From Gigaspora margarita (taxonomy: Eukaryota > Glomeromycota > Glomeromycetes > Diversisporales > Gigasporaceae): 64,000 bases of DNA. Under the pieces are notes generated by a model. That model made no database searches. It saw only the letters and a list, made by a program, of their open reading frames with translations, and had not been told where the DNA came from. Made by a program: the position numbers and the translations under genes. Each line of letters opens with the position of its first letter. Position 1 is the first letter of the stretch. Of the stretch, positions 1 through 11,543 are shown one piece after another. The stretch is taken from the NCBI GenBank assembly GCA_009809945.1, contig WTPW01000665.1:56813-120812 (forward strand), read 5' to 3'.

Positions 1-195
1 TATTCAAACTCAAACTAGTTTGCAAACTTCAAATCAAACTCAAATCAAACTTTGAATGAAATTTGGGTTTGGTTTGAGTTTGATTATTTTTTATTTGAGT
101 TTGGTTTGATTTCAAACTTTATAAAATTTATAGTTTGAGTTTGGTTTGATTTGGGGTTTGATCAAACTCAAATCAAACCCGGATCAAACTTCGGA
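1..195. repeat. TCAAAC-rich palindromic satellite
   Basis: Dense runs of TCAAACT and its complement AGTTTGA in both orientations, able to fold back on itself. Similar gene-free motifs return around 27720-27900 and 28260-28440. No coding sense is seen. Confidence 0.7.
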
Positions 196-759
196 ACCCT
201 ACCTATGCCTGATATATATATTTTGGCATTAAGGTGAGGTATATAAAATACCTTTATCATATGGGCTAATCCGACTCATTTGGGTGATGTTTTTGAATCA
301 CGTGTTATGATTTTCATAACCAAATCTTATGAATCAGATTTGTTGTATGATAATCTAAATTTGTGTTAACAAATATAGTAACATGATATTACGTCAATTA
401 CGTCAACAATAAATAATGTAAAAAATCCAATTGGCTAATTTAAAGTCAATTTTAACAAAATATAGTTTTCATTTACAAGTTTGAAGTTAAAACATCGTCA
501 AAACATCGTCCAAAAATAGGTATACTAGTATACTACAAGTTCTATTTAATATAGCTTTAAAACGTTTAGTTTTGTTAACTTATTTTCTACTATTTAGTTA
601 AATGGCTCAATTTAGCTCAACGATTTTTAATGGTACTTCTACTCAATTTAGCTCAATGATTTCTAATGGTGCTTCAACTCATTTAGCCCTACCATTATTA
701 ATAAATGATTTTTATTAAAATAATAAACATTTAGAAACCCAATTTTTTATGCAATAATT
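196..759. other. No gene recognised
   Basis: AT-rich spacer between the satellite and the first gene. It holds a local tandem of TTTAGCTCAA-type units (about 600-690) but no open frame or RNA gene that I can support. Confidence 0.5.
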
Positions 760-1281
760 TCATACCAACCAATATAAAATTCAAGAACATCGACAACCTC
801 TTCAGTCTTTACCTGTATCAAACAATACCAATGGTCTTTGTAATTTTCGTGATGAATATCCTGATATATATGTGACACATATTAAGTCATATATATCAAA
901 AGAATATCATTACAAAGTATTACACTTAGGTTACTATTCAAGTCATGTTAAAATGACAAAGAAAACTACTATGAATGGAGTATGCTATTCTATTCCTACT
1001 GATTATATGATTCGCTTGAATATTAGTGGAGTTAAGGCAACTTGTTTAACTGAATATCAGTTTAATGGAAAAGTAAAATTTATTGTTAATTGGGTTAGTA
1101 ATAACAATAAAGAAGAATCTGTAGCGAGTAAACAATCTGCAAGTCATGCAGTACAACTTTTTTTAGAGGTTAATTTATATTTTATTAAATTTATAAAATA
1201 AATTAAATAAAAAATAATATAAATAATTATTATTTTGCATTAATAGAAATTACAAGGAAACAAAAATTCTAGACTTTCTGG

Positions 1282-1560
1282 CAGTGTTGTACGTTTTGGC
1301 TGTCCACTGCCTTTTTTGGCTTGTCCATATTCAAAATTGTCCAAATGTCCAAGATTGTTCAAAGCTTGTCCAGGCTTTAATAATTAATAAATTTATCTAA
1401 AAAATATATAACTATATATTTTTTTAGGTGCTAAACACATTCTAGTTAAAATTAAAATAGGTTATCTTAATAAAATTTTAAGTAATTTTACTTTATTTAA
1501 TTGTTCAAAATTGTTCAAAATTGTTCAAATCATTTCCAAAGCTGTCCTATGACAACACTA
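1282..1560. mobile_element. hAT-like MITE, copy 1
   Basis: A 279-bp element with termini CAGTGTTGTA and its near complement, flanked by the perfect 8-bp duplication CTTTCTGG (1274-1281, 1561-1568). An 8-bp duplication and a CAGNG start fit the hAT superfamily. It has no coding capacity. A second copy lies at 25854-26131. Removing it restores the reading frame of the host gene. Confidence 0.88.
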
Positions 1561-3243
1561 CTTTCTGGTATTATTCTTTTTGGATTTGATTTAAACTGTT
1601 TAGATCAAAGGCATATTAATGCACAAGCAAAATTAGCTCAATTGCATATTTAAAAAAAAGAATACAATGATTTGAAATCTGAATCACAACAAAATAAGTG
1701 ATTAAAAAGTTTAGATAAAGATATGTATAGTAGTCTTAATCAACAGTTTATACAACATAATTTTCAGTATACAAATATAAAACATTTTACAATTTGTGCT
1801 CTTAATCAAAATATAAAGCTTTAATATATATCAAATAAAACTAAAGAATTAACTGATCAAGAATTGGACTCAATTATTCATGTATGTGATGAATCATTAG
1901 TATCTCGAGATGGATATCGTCGATTATCAGCTGTAATGCCAAGTATGACACGTGAATATTTAATTGCAGAAAGACGACAATTTATCAACCAAACAATGGA
2001 TAGTTTAATACCAATAACAGCATTTTAAATTAAGCCTAAAATGATATTTATATCTAGAAGTTTACCATTATTAGATAATTTTATAGATTTATTTGATAAT
2101 ATTGAAATATTATCAACAGATATAGGAAATGGAGCTTACTGATCTTTAACTGCGCTTTTATCAATTATTATTCCTACTCTTGTTAATAAAGAACCTCTAG
2201 TTATATCTCATAGTAATGTTATTAAATTAAAATTAGGTGAAGATGGACGTGAAGTTGGAAAATCAAATCATCATGTAATGTTTACAGTTTGTATTTTAAA
2301 TAAAGAAAATAATGTACTTGATCCTGCGAAACAATACTGGTAATTGTTTAATTATTTATTATTAAATCTTTTATGTTATAAAAGTATTAATTTTAAATTA
2401 TATTTATTATAGTATATGTTTATATACTGGTATAAAAAAATTCGAATCTTTATAATTAGCTTTTGAAATTTTTATAGATGAATTAAAACAATTAGTTAAT
2501 CAAGGATTTGAAGATAGTAAAAAAAATTTTTGGAAAGTAGATTTGTGGTTTTCATTTGATTGGAAATTTATGGCGCTTGTATTAGGAATTAATAGTTCAA
2601 TGGCACATCATTTTTGTTTATATTGTAACTGTCACAAAGATGAATGATAGAATATGGATAAAATATGGATTAATAGTCAAAATAAACAAGGTATATATAG
2701 TAAATATAGTAATATATTAAAAAAAGTATTAATATTTAATAATATAATTAGGAAAACTTAAAAATCGTCAAAGCTTGTTACCATTTTTACAATCCAATCA
2801 CTGTATACCTAATGAATTGCATTTAATGCTATGTATTGTTGATGTTCTTTTTGAAGAATTTTTTTATGAATTAATGAAACATCCAAATTTTGATTTTAAA
2901 AGTAAATCTAAATCAAAATCAAAATTATTACAATTGCAATTATCAAACATTAGTATTCATAATCAAATTGAAGAACTATGAGATCTATTGGAGTAAATTT
3001 TTATTTTTACGATCCAGAAACTGTAGGAGGCAAATATAAGTGAACTGCTCTAATGGGTCCAGCAAAAAAATGATTATTAGAAAAATTTCCAGTATCAAAT
3101 TATTTGCTAGGATTACATGATCAAATAATTGAAAAATTGTGGTGAGATTTTTTTAGTTTATATAAACTAATGCATAGTAAAAATGATTTAGAAGATACAG
3201 TTATAGATAAATTTGAAATTGATGTATGAAATTGGGTATCTAC

Positions 3244-3539
3244 AGGACCCCAGACATCTAGTATAGAGGTCATACTTAAAATTTTTCAGCAAAAACACCT
3301 AAAATTTGAGAAGCAAAAAACAGTTTTTGGCAATTATCTTGGCATCCAGTAGTCCAATTTGAATGATCTTTTTTTAAAATGAAGCTCTTAGTGAGGCGCA
3401 TCTAACAAAAAAAAGTTTATTCAATTCTGATTACTGGATTAGAAGTTATTAAAGTAAATAGGTTTTGTTATTTTTAGCAAATTAGGTCAAAATTGGCCAA
3501 AATCCAGTTATGACCTATATAAGAGATATCTGGGGTCCT
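3244..3539. mobile_element. AGGACCCC-family MITE, short copy
   Basis: A 296-bp non-coding element with terminal inverted repeats beginning AGGACCCCAGACATC. The flanking 8-bp duplication is GTATCTAC/GTATTTAC with one mismatch. Its ends match the much larger elements at 40501-43266 and 60566-62570, and its first eight bases match the element at 51939-55217. Confidence 0.85.
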
Positions 3540-3967
3540 GTATTTACATTTTGTTAGTCTACTTTAAAAACAGCAACTAGAAAAATTGTACAAGAAGGCA
3601 TTTATTAACGTCAAGATGTAACTACTTATATGCATGTTTTAGCATGTTATATTCCGGCTTTTATATGATCATTAAAATTAAAAGGTTTAAAGTTACAATA
3701 TTTTTCAACTTCTAGTTTGGAAAAAAAAATCACCAATATGTAAATTATTTGTCATTATAATTTAATTTATATAATTCAAACTAATATTAATTTACTATAT
3801 ATAATTTATAGATTCATTTATTTTTTGGTAAAACTACAATGGATGGTGGAAAAACTCAACAATCACCAGTAAAAGAAATACAAAAATATGAAAATCGCCA
3901 AGTTTATTTTTTAATTCATAAAATTTCAACTTCTTATTTTGAAAAAACTATAGAAATTGATAAATAA

Positions 3968-4376
3968 AATACTAATAAACAATATAAAGTTTTATATAAT
4001 AATTATTTGTATTTCGATAGTTTGTCAAATAAATTATAGTATAAAATTATTGCTCTATTTGAATCTGTATCTTTATTTTCTTTATTAATATAAATAATAA
4101 ACTAAATATTTACAAAAAAAATATAATAATTGAATATATAAAATAATCCCTAATCGCTAAACCAAGATCACAGGAAATTAATGAATAATATCTGATCTAT
4201 TTGTAAATAAGTAGAAACGAAGTTTTCACTAATTCCCAATGGTTATTATTACAAATTTATTCATTGTAGTTTGATATTACCTAGAAAAAAAATTATTATC
4301 TTATTTATTAATTTAATATTAACTAATATTAAAGTACAGTAATACTTACTATTTTAATTTTTAATACAAATTGTTT
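3968..4376. other. No gene recognised
   Basis: AT-rich sequence after the repeat gene. No open frame above background and no clear repeat boundary is seen. Confidence 0.5.
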
Positions 4377-4941
4377 GGCGATATGTAGAAAAACTACATG
4401 TTATAACTCCATAAAAATAAATAAATTCATATCCATCCTGAAAAATTTTGCATGATTTTTGTCTCCAACTAAAGCCTATTTCTTTGTCAATAAATTTTTT
4501 GGTAATTGGATCTTGCTACTAATAATCGACTATAGTTTCTCTACCCAAATTATTTGCTTTTATCCACTAGTTAGAACATTAAAATATTTTACCAATTCGT
4601 TTTATTCCAATCTAATCTTTAAATATACAACTATATTTGTAACTAGATATTTGAAAAGTAAAAGTCTCTTGTTCTCAGAAGATAAAATAAAACAAATTTT
4701 TTTCACAATGCACTTGAACTTTTTTTTTGTCTTCAGTTGCACAATGTGACCCAAGCTGGGATTGTATTGCATCAATAAACAAACCATGAAAGTGGCAATA
4801 AGAAGAATAAAGAGGAGTGAAAAGAATATAGTAATATGGAATGATGATGTTGTGATTATGAGCTTTTCGTTTATGAGTAACTAAAGAAGCTTTATTCATA
4901 TATGACTTGTTACATAAAAAACATTGAAAAGGTTTGGCAGC
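4377..4941 (-). pseudogene. C2H2 zinc-finger gene fragment
   Basis: The minus strand encodes CFLCNKSYMNKASLVTHKRKAH, read in the pieces CFLC and THKRKAH: a C-X2-C-X12-H-X4-H finger at about 4861-4930. A longer tail follows in more than one frame down to about 4377. The tail has stops and no recognised domain. It looks like part of a larger dispersed gene family, possibly transposon-derived. What is seen is the finger; the rest is inference. Confidence 0.5.
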
Positions 4942-4976
4942 TACTAGTTACTAATAAAAATAAAGGTCGTGATGTA

Positions 4977-5040
4977 TATACAGTATATACAGTATATGTA
5001 TAGGTAATATATATTATTATTTATACATATATCCAAATTG
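4977..5040. repeat. TATAC/GTATATAC simple repeat
   Basis: A short run of GTATATACA-type units followed by TATATTATTATTTATAC sequence. Low complexity, no function inferred. Confidence 0.5.
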
Positions 5041-5206
5041 GAATCTATTTTTATCACATTTAGGTGTCATAAGTAATGAGTATCATCCACCCATATGTAT
5101 TATCACAAATAACTATCACATTTTTTAAAAGTTTTTAAAATTTTTTATTAGTAAAAATACTCTTATATAATTACAACATTATATATAAAAGTTCAAGTTT
5201 TACTAT

Positions 5207-5690
5207 TGCAGATTCCCAAAAGTAAGCTATCTTTTTTTTTGGTAAAAAGTTATACAAGAAATTGAAAGTAGCTTATTTTCAGATAAAATTGATCTTTAGT
5301 GATCGCAAGCAGTTGCTATATAGTAAAGTTCAAAATTTACTATGCAAATTGATTAATTGCTCAAGTAAACTTATTTAGAAGATCATAATGTACATACTAT
5401 AAAATTTTATCTAAATTGAAGAGGTTTTCATTATTAAACTTTTAATTTTTATATTATCAAATATATTTTTTAAAAAAATTCTAATTTTTTTTATTGAATA
5501 TAAAAATTAAATATCAAATAATAAAAACTTCTTCAAATTGTATAAAAATTTCAAAATATATGTATTTTGACCTTCTGAATAAGCTTACTTAAGCAATTAT
5601 AGTTGATTTATATAGTAGAATTTGGACTTTACAATATAGTGACTATTATCGATTATGGTTTGCTTATTTTTGGATAAAATTTTTTTTTGG
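5207..5690. repeat. Fold-back repeat, AATAAGC family
   Basis: The outer ends read CCCAAAAGTAAGCTA and TTGCTTATTTTTGG. Inside is a long imperfect palindrome with GTAAAGT...TTTACTATGCAAATTGATTA arms. The same sequence family appears at 18510-18826, 20876-21236 and 54110-54975. No protein is encoded. I call it a non-autonomous element, but no clean target duplication was found here. Confidence 0.65.
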
Positions 5691-6400
5691 TTTTTTTAGT
5701 AACTATTTGTAAATATAAAATATTTACTTTTATATAATCACATTATAAATATTTATATATTATTATAACTATATTGGATATACATTTATAATTACACTTA
5801 TTTATAATCACATATTTTTATGATACAAACTATATGATTATAGAGGGAAAAGACTGTACTATTAGTCATAGGACATATTATACCTGTTGATATATAAGTG
5901 TTAGTTTATAATAAAAATTATATGAATTTGCTATAAACTTTAAACCTCACATTATTTTCAACTTACATATTAACTTTTTTTTTAAATTTTGTGATTAAGA
6001 ATATTGAAAATAGTAGATTAAGATTACTTAGAATACTTTTTTAAAATTTTGTACAATTTCAAAATATAACTTTGTCAAAACAAATATTTACTAATTTTAA
6101 AATAGCAATTATATATAAAATTATACTCTAAACAACTTTACTTAGTAGCAAAATATAGGTTATCTTGATAAAAAAAATAGGTTAGCTATATACTAAAGTT
6201 AAAAATTTTTGGTTTGTAATATAAACCTACATTTTTTTGTTAAGATAACCTGCTTTATGCTTCTAAGTAAACTTGTTCAGCATGTGTAACATTTTACACT
6301 AATGCTTGTTCATGCTACTGGCACTTAAGAACGAATATAAAAATACAATATAACATAAACCTGTAAGGCATAGTAAAAATAATTTTTATTAAAACCTAAA
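5691..6400. other. Spacer with a small palindrome
   Basis: AT-rich spacer. At 6134-6272 there is an imperfect palindrome with AGGTTATCTTGATAA and TTGTTAAGATAACCT arms, ending near AAGTAAACTTGTTCA, a motif shared with the fold-back repeats. No gene is seen. Confidence 0.5.
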
Positions 6401-7150
6401 TCAACCATAAAAATAACCAACAGTTTCATCATCTGAATTATAATTAAAATCACAATTATATTGTAGATTTTTTGAAAAATTATAATTTTTAAGAATCCCT
6501 CCACATTTTTCTATATAAAGATCTTTTTCATTTAAAATTTTGTACAGATTATGAAGAACTATTCGAATTACGTCTTTAGAAAAAAATTTTGTATATTTAA
6601 CTTCTTTTAATTTTTTATAAATTGAATCTTGAAGTTCACAGACAGAGTTAAATAAAGCCTCTTTTTTCTTGATAGCACAATTCAAATATAATTTGATCTT
6701 TGCACCTTCAATAACCAAAGAATCTACTAAAAGTTCTAATTTGTCAACCAGATATTCACAAAAATTATAATTTGCTCTTGTTTTAAAAATTGGGGTAGGT
6801 TTATAAAAATTCCAATGATCAAGACAATAATCTTGTAAAATATCCAATTTGAAATTGATTTTTGAAATTAAAGTTTGTTTTGAACCAAAATCTTGTTAAC
6901 AAGAAGTATATAAATGATGAACATTTTTGAGAAAAATAGAATAATAAGTTTTGTTTTTTTTTGATCGAGGATTTGAAGGGTCAAATTCGATCAAATCACA
7001 AAGGTTTTTCTAAAAATTATAAGATTTAGCAATTCGTTTCTATAATTTACAAACCAAAGAAACGAAAAAGAAAGTAAAAGGATCATTGACATAATTTAAA
7101 ACCAAAGTTAAATAATAAATATTTTTAACTTCATTTGCACTTTCGATCAT
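6401..7150 (-). pseudogene. Unknown gene, single frame with three stops
   Basis: From the ATG at 7150 one frame runs about 249 codons to the stop at 6401, broken only by TAG, TAG and TAA in the first 90 codons. The last 148 codons (6401-6847) are open. The product is Lys/Asn/Ile-rich, with no membrane segment and no domain I recognise. It is divergent from the transposase fossil beginning near 7350. A gene this long with only three nonsense changes and no frameshift looks like a recent pseudogene. Confidence 0.5.
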
Positions 7151-7349
7151 TTTAGATTTAATAGATGTTTTGGTTTTTTCTTTGGAAAGTCATATTGTTT
7201 GATGAGTTTTCATTTTTGAATTTTAAGAATTTCAATTTGAGAATTTATTTTTGTAAAAAGAAAAATATTTTTCAAGATTTGGATTTTCATAAAATAAGAG
7301 ATTTATCTAAATATGTTGTTTTGCTGATTACAAAAATACTCAAATGATT

Positions 7350-8161
7350 TCCATTTTGGAATTGTATTCTATTTTGTTTAATGAGAAAAATTGTATCAAC
7401 TATTTACTTGACAAAAGAGCAATTAACAAAATAACGAATTGCCAACATTGTAATTCAAAAAATTGATACTACAAAAAGCTTTGGGTTTGCAGAAAAGCAA
7501 ATTGCAATAAATCTGTTTTTGTACTTAAAAATACTTTCTTCTCAAAGGCAAATTTGAACTGTTTAACAATTTTATTGATTGGATACCTTTGGTTAAACAA
7601 GATTAAATTAATATGAATTACTGAAATTACTGGACTTACACCTTTAACCTTAATTAGATTTATTAAAAAATTTAGAAAAATGTTTATCGATAACTTAACT
7701 CCTAATGATCAAATCATAGGTGACAACCAAATTATTGTTGAAATTGACAAATCGTAGTTTGACCACTTTTGGATTGTTGGAGGAGTTGAAAAAATAATGG
7801 CAAAGAAATGTTTTTTTTGTAGCTATCAATAACAGAAATATTGATACATTAACTAGAATTATTAAACAACATGTAAAAATTGGCTCTACTATATACACAG
7901 ATTCATAGCGTGGTTATCAAAATTTTGAGCAATATAGATACAAACACAAACATGTTGTCCATGCAAAAAAAAATCAACAAATAAGATTAATGAGAATTCA
8001 TACAAATCATATTGAAAGAATCTAGTAAACACTATAACCTTTATTCTGAAAGAAAAAAGAAGAATGCAATTAATTGAACTATATTTGAAAGAATTTATCG
8101 CAAAAAGAAAGTATAAAAACAATGAATGGGATAAATTTATTGAATTTTTAAAAAATAATTA
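7350..8161 (+). pseudogene. ISXO2/Merlin-type DDE transposase, inactivated
   Basis: One frame shows an N-terminal zinc ribbon (CQHC ... CRKANC, about 7430-7505), a helix-turn-helix-like stretch ending ITEITGLTPLTLIRF, and the catalytic core. The core has IIVEIDKS, WIVGGVEK, IYTDS and HTNHIE in the order typical of the ISXO2-like (IS1595/Merlin) DDE family. In-frame TGA (two), TAG stops and a frameshift near 8018 inactivate it. Merlin elements are the eukaryotic branch of this group; some bacteria and large viruses also carry ISXO2-like genes, so origin is open. Terminal repeats were not identified. The stop overlaps the end of the convergent F-box-like gene. Confidence 0.82.
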
Positions 8162-8776
8162 ATGAGATTTTACAATAAAGGTTTTGTGTGCTATATTAAA
8201 ACTTTTTGAATATTTGATTGCACAACTATATATGCACTTAATGCATAAATTATGTCTACAATACAACTCCTTGAAATCTATTTTAGTGAAATCAAAAGGG
8301 TCTTTAAAATAGAATGATTTCTTTTTACAATTCTTAATTTTGCAATATTTTTTTATAATACCACATTCATTCAAAAATTCCCATGCATTGCAACTAGCAC
8401 ATTTGTCTTTTAATATCTCATACTGAAATTTCTTTTCGTAAATATAGATGTAATTATTATTTAATTTGCAATATAGTACCTGATATTTGTTATATTGTAT
8501 CTTGGTTTTGGTTGTGATTGTTTTTTTCTTGCCTTTGAAATGAATAACTCCTTTTTTAACATTATTGATCTCATAAAATATTAATTGTCAGTTTAGTATC
8601 GAAGTTCTCTTTTTCAAACAAAAAAAGATATGACGCTTTGGATCAATATTATTTTGTGTTTTTAAACAAGTAATATATGTATTGTAAAAAGATTTTGAGA
8701 CCAATTTGAACTTTTTGCATTGCTAAGATGAAAAATATGTGATGAAAATAAAGTAGAGAATATCACAAGGCAGCAT
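8159..8776 (-). pseudogene. F-box-like protein with Cys-rich tail
   Basis: A single frame from the ATG at 8776 to the stop at 8159, about 205 codons, broken only by one TAG near codon 20 and one TGA near codon 67. The N-terminus LPCDILYFIF ... LVSKSFYNTYI has the F-box pattern (LP-DIL--IF ... L-VSK-FY). The C-terminal half is Cys/Lys-rich (CASC, CKIKNC, CIKC) and could bind metal. F-box proteins recruit substrates to SCF ubiquitin ligases in eukaryotes; some giant viruses carry many. It stands head to head with an HNH pseudogene, as another F-box-like gene stands near the HNH relative at 29.1-30.8 kb. Confidence 0.55.
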
Positions 8777-8889
8777 TTTTGGATATTTCTATTTTTAAAT
8801 ATGATATTTATATTTTTTAAATCATTGACTTAGAGAAATTAAATTTTTATAAATATAACAGAAATAGTAGTTCAAAATTTGTAAAACAA

Positions 8890-9496
8890 ATGGCTCAATC
8901 ATACTGGCAAGACAAATTTAAAAATTTTGAAATCTTGATAGGATAGGAAAAGTATAAGAATCCTGACAAGCCAACAAGAAAATTAAATAAGTATCGAATC
9001 GTCAGATCAACTTTAAGCTTTATCTTGAAATCAAAACTCAGAAGCCCAATATCACTTTTCTTACAGATCTCAAGTATTTCAACCTGATCCAAAATTATAC
9101 TGGAGTATTTGTAAAAATAAAAATGATGTATACTAAAAAAAAATAAATTTAAACGATTTCATCAAATGGTTTATTCAAATTATAAAATAATTGACTATAT
9201 AAATAGAAATAGATTGGATAATCATAAATATAATTTACAAGAAACAACAACAAAAGAAAATTGTTTAAATCACAAATTATCCAAAATTAATATATCAGAT
9301 TATAATGGAATTAGTTTTGACTATTATTTAAATAGGTGAAGATTTTGTTGGGTTAAAAATGATAAACTTAAAATAAAAATTTTTATATTTGTAAAAAAAG
9401 AACCTCTGAACAAGCGAAACAGTTAGCAATAAATTCAAATTAGCTTATAATAAGATTACTAGAAATAAAAATGAATATAATATAAAATATATTTAA
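8890..9496 (+). pseudogene. HNH endonuclease with AP2-like tail, copy 2
   Basis: Closely related over its length to the minus-strand copy at 29108-29722. It opens MAQSYWQDKFKNFEIL and later shows IIDYINRNRLDNHKYNLQ, the remains of the IDH-NRNGLDNR--NL HNH signature. An NGISFDYYLNR segment follows, like the AP2-type DNA-binding tail common in such enzymes. Here the HNH His is already Tyr (DY for DH), so the active site is lost. Many stops are present. It is more decayed than copy 1. These enzymes cut DNA and spread by homing in phages, giant viruses and organelles. Confidence 0.72.
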
Positions 9497-9844
9497 TATA
9501 ATTTGATATGAATTAGTCAAATAAAATTTATAAAAATTTTATCTGTTACCCAAATCTCACTAACATGAAAGCTTTATATCATAAGATTCTTGAACTATTC
9601 ATCACTCATAAAAAGATTCACAAATAATCCTTGCTGCCTTTAAAAGAGAGAAATATTTCGAGCCCTAACCCATAAATAAAATATTCCTTATTGCAGCATA
9701 AAATTGATTTTATTTCAGAGTTATCTGCCAAAATCTAAACAGTAACCCGAGCAGTGTTATAAGCCTTAGAAATTATCTGGTAATTTCTTATAGTATGCTC
9801 CAAGATAACCATTTTGAAATTCTGTTTTTACTCTCTATAGTAGA
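9497..9844. other. No gene recognised
   Basis: AT-rich spacer downstream of the HNH pseudogene. No hairpin as clear as those at 29-47 kb is seen here. Confidence 0.5.
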
Positions 9845-10015
9845 AAAAACATAAGAGGAGTGACAAAAATCAGGTAATTTTTTAGGGGAGGAAGGTGGTA
9901 AAAAAAGTTGAAATTATATATAAGAACCTAACTATATATATATTAAAGAAGAGGGAAGGGGAGTAGGCCTCTGATAAAAAATAATCAGGTAATTAATGAC
10001 ATGGTCCTAAATAAA
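9845..10015 (+). repeat. Dispersed repeat, copy inverted at 19094-19247
   Basis: The segment with GAGGAGTGACAAAAATCAGG, the purine-rich AGAAGAGGGAAGGGGAG run and ATTAATGACATGG recurs as its reverse complement at 19094-19247. No frame is conserved. It is either a mobile fragment or one side of a larger inverted duplication. Confidence 0.7.
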
Positions 10016-10608
10016 AAACACATTTGTCAGATAGTGAGCAAACGCTTGCACCATCATGCTATTTTTTTAGCTTGATACTAAATTTTTCGTTTGTTAGAAA
10101 GATATCTAACAAGGTTAAAATTTATTAAAAACCTTCTGAAGCGTTTGACTCTTTCAAATGAACTCAACTATATGATTCAAAAATTCTTTGGTTTATTATG
10201 GACATCACTAGATTTCACTACCAGTGGCCTATTATGTTTATCATCTAGCTTCTTTGCCAAAATTTTAAAAACCAAATATGTTTTCATTGAACATTCAGAA
10301 GAGTGAAAAAGAAAATTTGCATAGATTATAGGTTTATAGATTTTTGAATATGCATCATGTTGATCTTAGTTCTAAATTAAGATTTTGTATAAAAGATTTA
10401 CATTTTTTGTTTTATTTGTCCTTTGAATCTGATAAACAGTTTTTTTTTGAAAATTTTTTTGTCTGTTTAAAAACAACAAAAATTCCTCTACCTTCATTCA
10501 TTTTTTTTAATATCTTTTAAAAAATATAAATTAAAGGTAATTATTTATTTTACTTCAAAAAAAAAAATAGTAGCTTTTTCAAATATCCTTTTTGATTTTT
10601 TGAATAGC
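10016..10608. other. Spacer with one weak frame
   Basis: A 71-codon frame (10091-10306) is open but without any motif, and I do not call it a gene. The end of the stretch (about 10520-10540) has an AAAATATAAATTAAAGG box that may be the TATA region of the next gene. Confidence 0.4.
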
Positions 10609-11040
10609 ATGGCAACGAGCATTCTATCAATAATTCCTGATAACAGAGAAAAAATTATATACGATTATGATGTTCAAGAACTCGAAGATTTATCTTTTAA
10701 AATCAAAATTGAAACAAAAGACGAAGATTCTTATGCAATCTTATCTTTTTTAAACAAAAATAATAAAATTATCTCAATTCCTGAAGGAATTATGTGTAAA
10801 ATTATTATTAACATGAAAAAAAATCTCAAAGAACCCCATTCAAATACTTTTATAATTGCCCACTCTCAAAAATATGCAATCTATTATGATCCCAAAAAAT
10901 TTAAAACAACTAAAAAAACAAAAATTTATTATATCGATTGTTCAATTAAAAAAAATTATCAAATTTTTAATCATAATAATAGTTTTATTCAAAATTTAAC
11001 TGAAGAATTTGATAATGATGAATTAGTTAAAGATTATTAA
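10609..11040 (+). CDS. Hypothetical protein, 143 aa
   Basis: Open from the ATG at 10609; an earlier TTG is less likely as a start. The product is Lys/Ile/Asn-rich and soluble-looking, with an acidic end (EEFDNDELVKDY). It has no membrane segment and no family I recognise. It is convergent with the next gene, the two stops lying 84 bases apart. Being intact in a window of broken genes, and having a TATA-like box upstream, it may be a real expressed gene. Origin, whether host or virus-like, is unknown. Confidence 0.5.
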   Translation: MATSILSIIPDNREKIIYDYDVQELEDLSFKIKIETKDEDSYAILSFLNKNNKIISIPEGIMCKIIINMKKNLKEPHSNTFIIAHSQKYAIYYDPKKFKTTKKTKIYYIDCSIKKNYQIFNHNNSFIQNLTEEFDNDELVKDY

Positions 11041-11123
11041 TTTGTTTTCAATTATTTATTTTTCTTTTAATTTTATATATTTATTAAAAATTAAATAATT
11101 TATATCCAATAACTTAAATACTT

Positions 11124-11543
11124 TTAAACTACATACAAATAAATAAAATATATACAATAATCTTTACATAAATTTGTATTCTTTAAAAATTTTCCATAAA
11201 AAAATAAAAGATTTTTCACTTCAAACCATTCTGCATCTACTTTCCAATCTGTTGTTGGGGCCTCTAAATCAATTGCTTGAATTTCATCTATTTGTGTTGG
11301 TTTTAGCCAAATGGATGTTAAAATGTCCTTATCATTTTGAAGGACAAAAGAAACCACATTGTGTACACTTGGAGATTTTTTTAAAAAAGAGGCAATGTCG
11401 GCATAATATTCTGATTTGAATATCAAAAGATAAAGAAATTCTGGGGTTTCAGGTATAGCAAGATTATAAATCATTTTATTAATTTTTTCGTCGCTTAAAA
11501 ATTTTGTAATAAATTTCTTAATAGTAGAAAAAAAAGCGGGCAT
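11124..11543 (-). CDS. Hypothetical protein, 139 aa
   Basis: An intact frame from the ATG at 11543 to TAA. The sequence begins MPAFFSTIKKFITKF and has several amphipathic stretches and a hydrophobic end (CIYFIYLYVV) that could be a tail anchor. No domain is recognised. An ACTATAAATAG box lies about 60 bases upstream of the ATG, which supports real transcription. It is paired tail to tail with the gene at 10609-11040. Confidence 0.5.
   Translation of the reverse strand: MPAFFSTIKKFITKFLSDEKINKMIYNLAIPETPEFLYLLIFKSEYYADIASFLKKSPSVHNVVSFVLQNDKDILTSIWLKPTQIDEIQAIDLEAPTTDWKVDAEWFEVKNLLFFYGKFLKNTNLCKDYCIYFIYLYVV

Larger units (their letters stand above)
760..3967 (+). pseudogene. Broken multi-exon gene of a dispersed repeat family
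   Basis: A spliced gene, now broken. Four introns give a continuous product when removed: 1169-1246, 2340-2412, 2691-2751 and 3740-3811, all GT...AG. Readable blocks include SVASKQSASHAVQLFLE (first exon), a stretch around PNELHLMLCIVDVLFEEFF and a Lys/Asn-rich end with FFGKTTMDGGKT. I recall this arrangement from large families of uncharacterised, possibly transposon-derived genes in Rhizophagus; that is memory, not a search. Two small elements (1282-1560 and 3244-3539) sit in exons, and each excises exactly at an 8-bp duplication. Several in-frame TAA stops exist, but the exon at 2990-3240 carries four TGA and no TAA or TAG. The true start upstream of 872 is uncertain. Confidence 0.6.
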
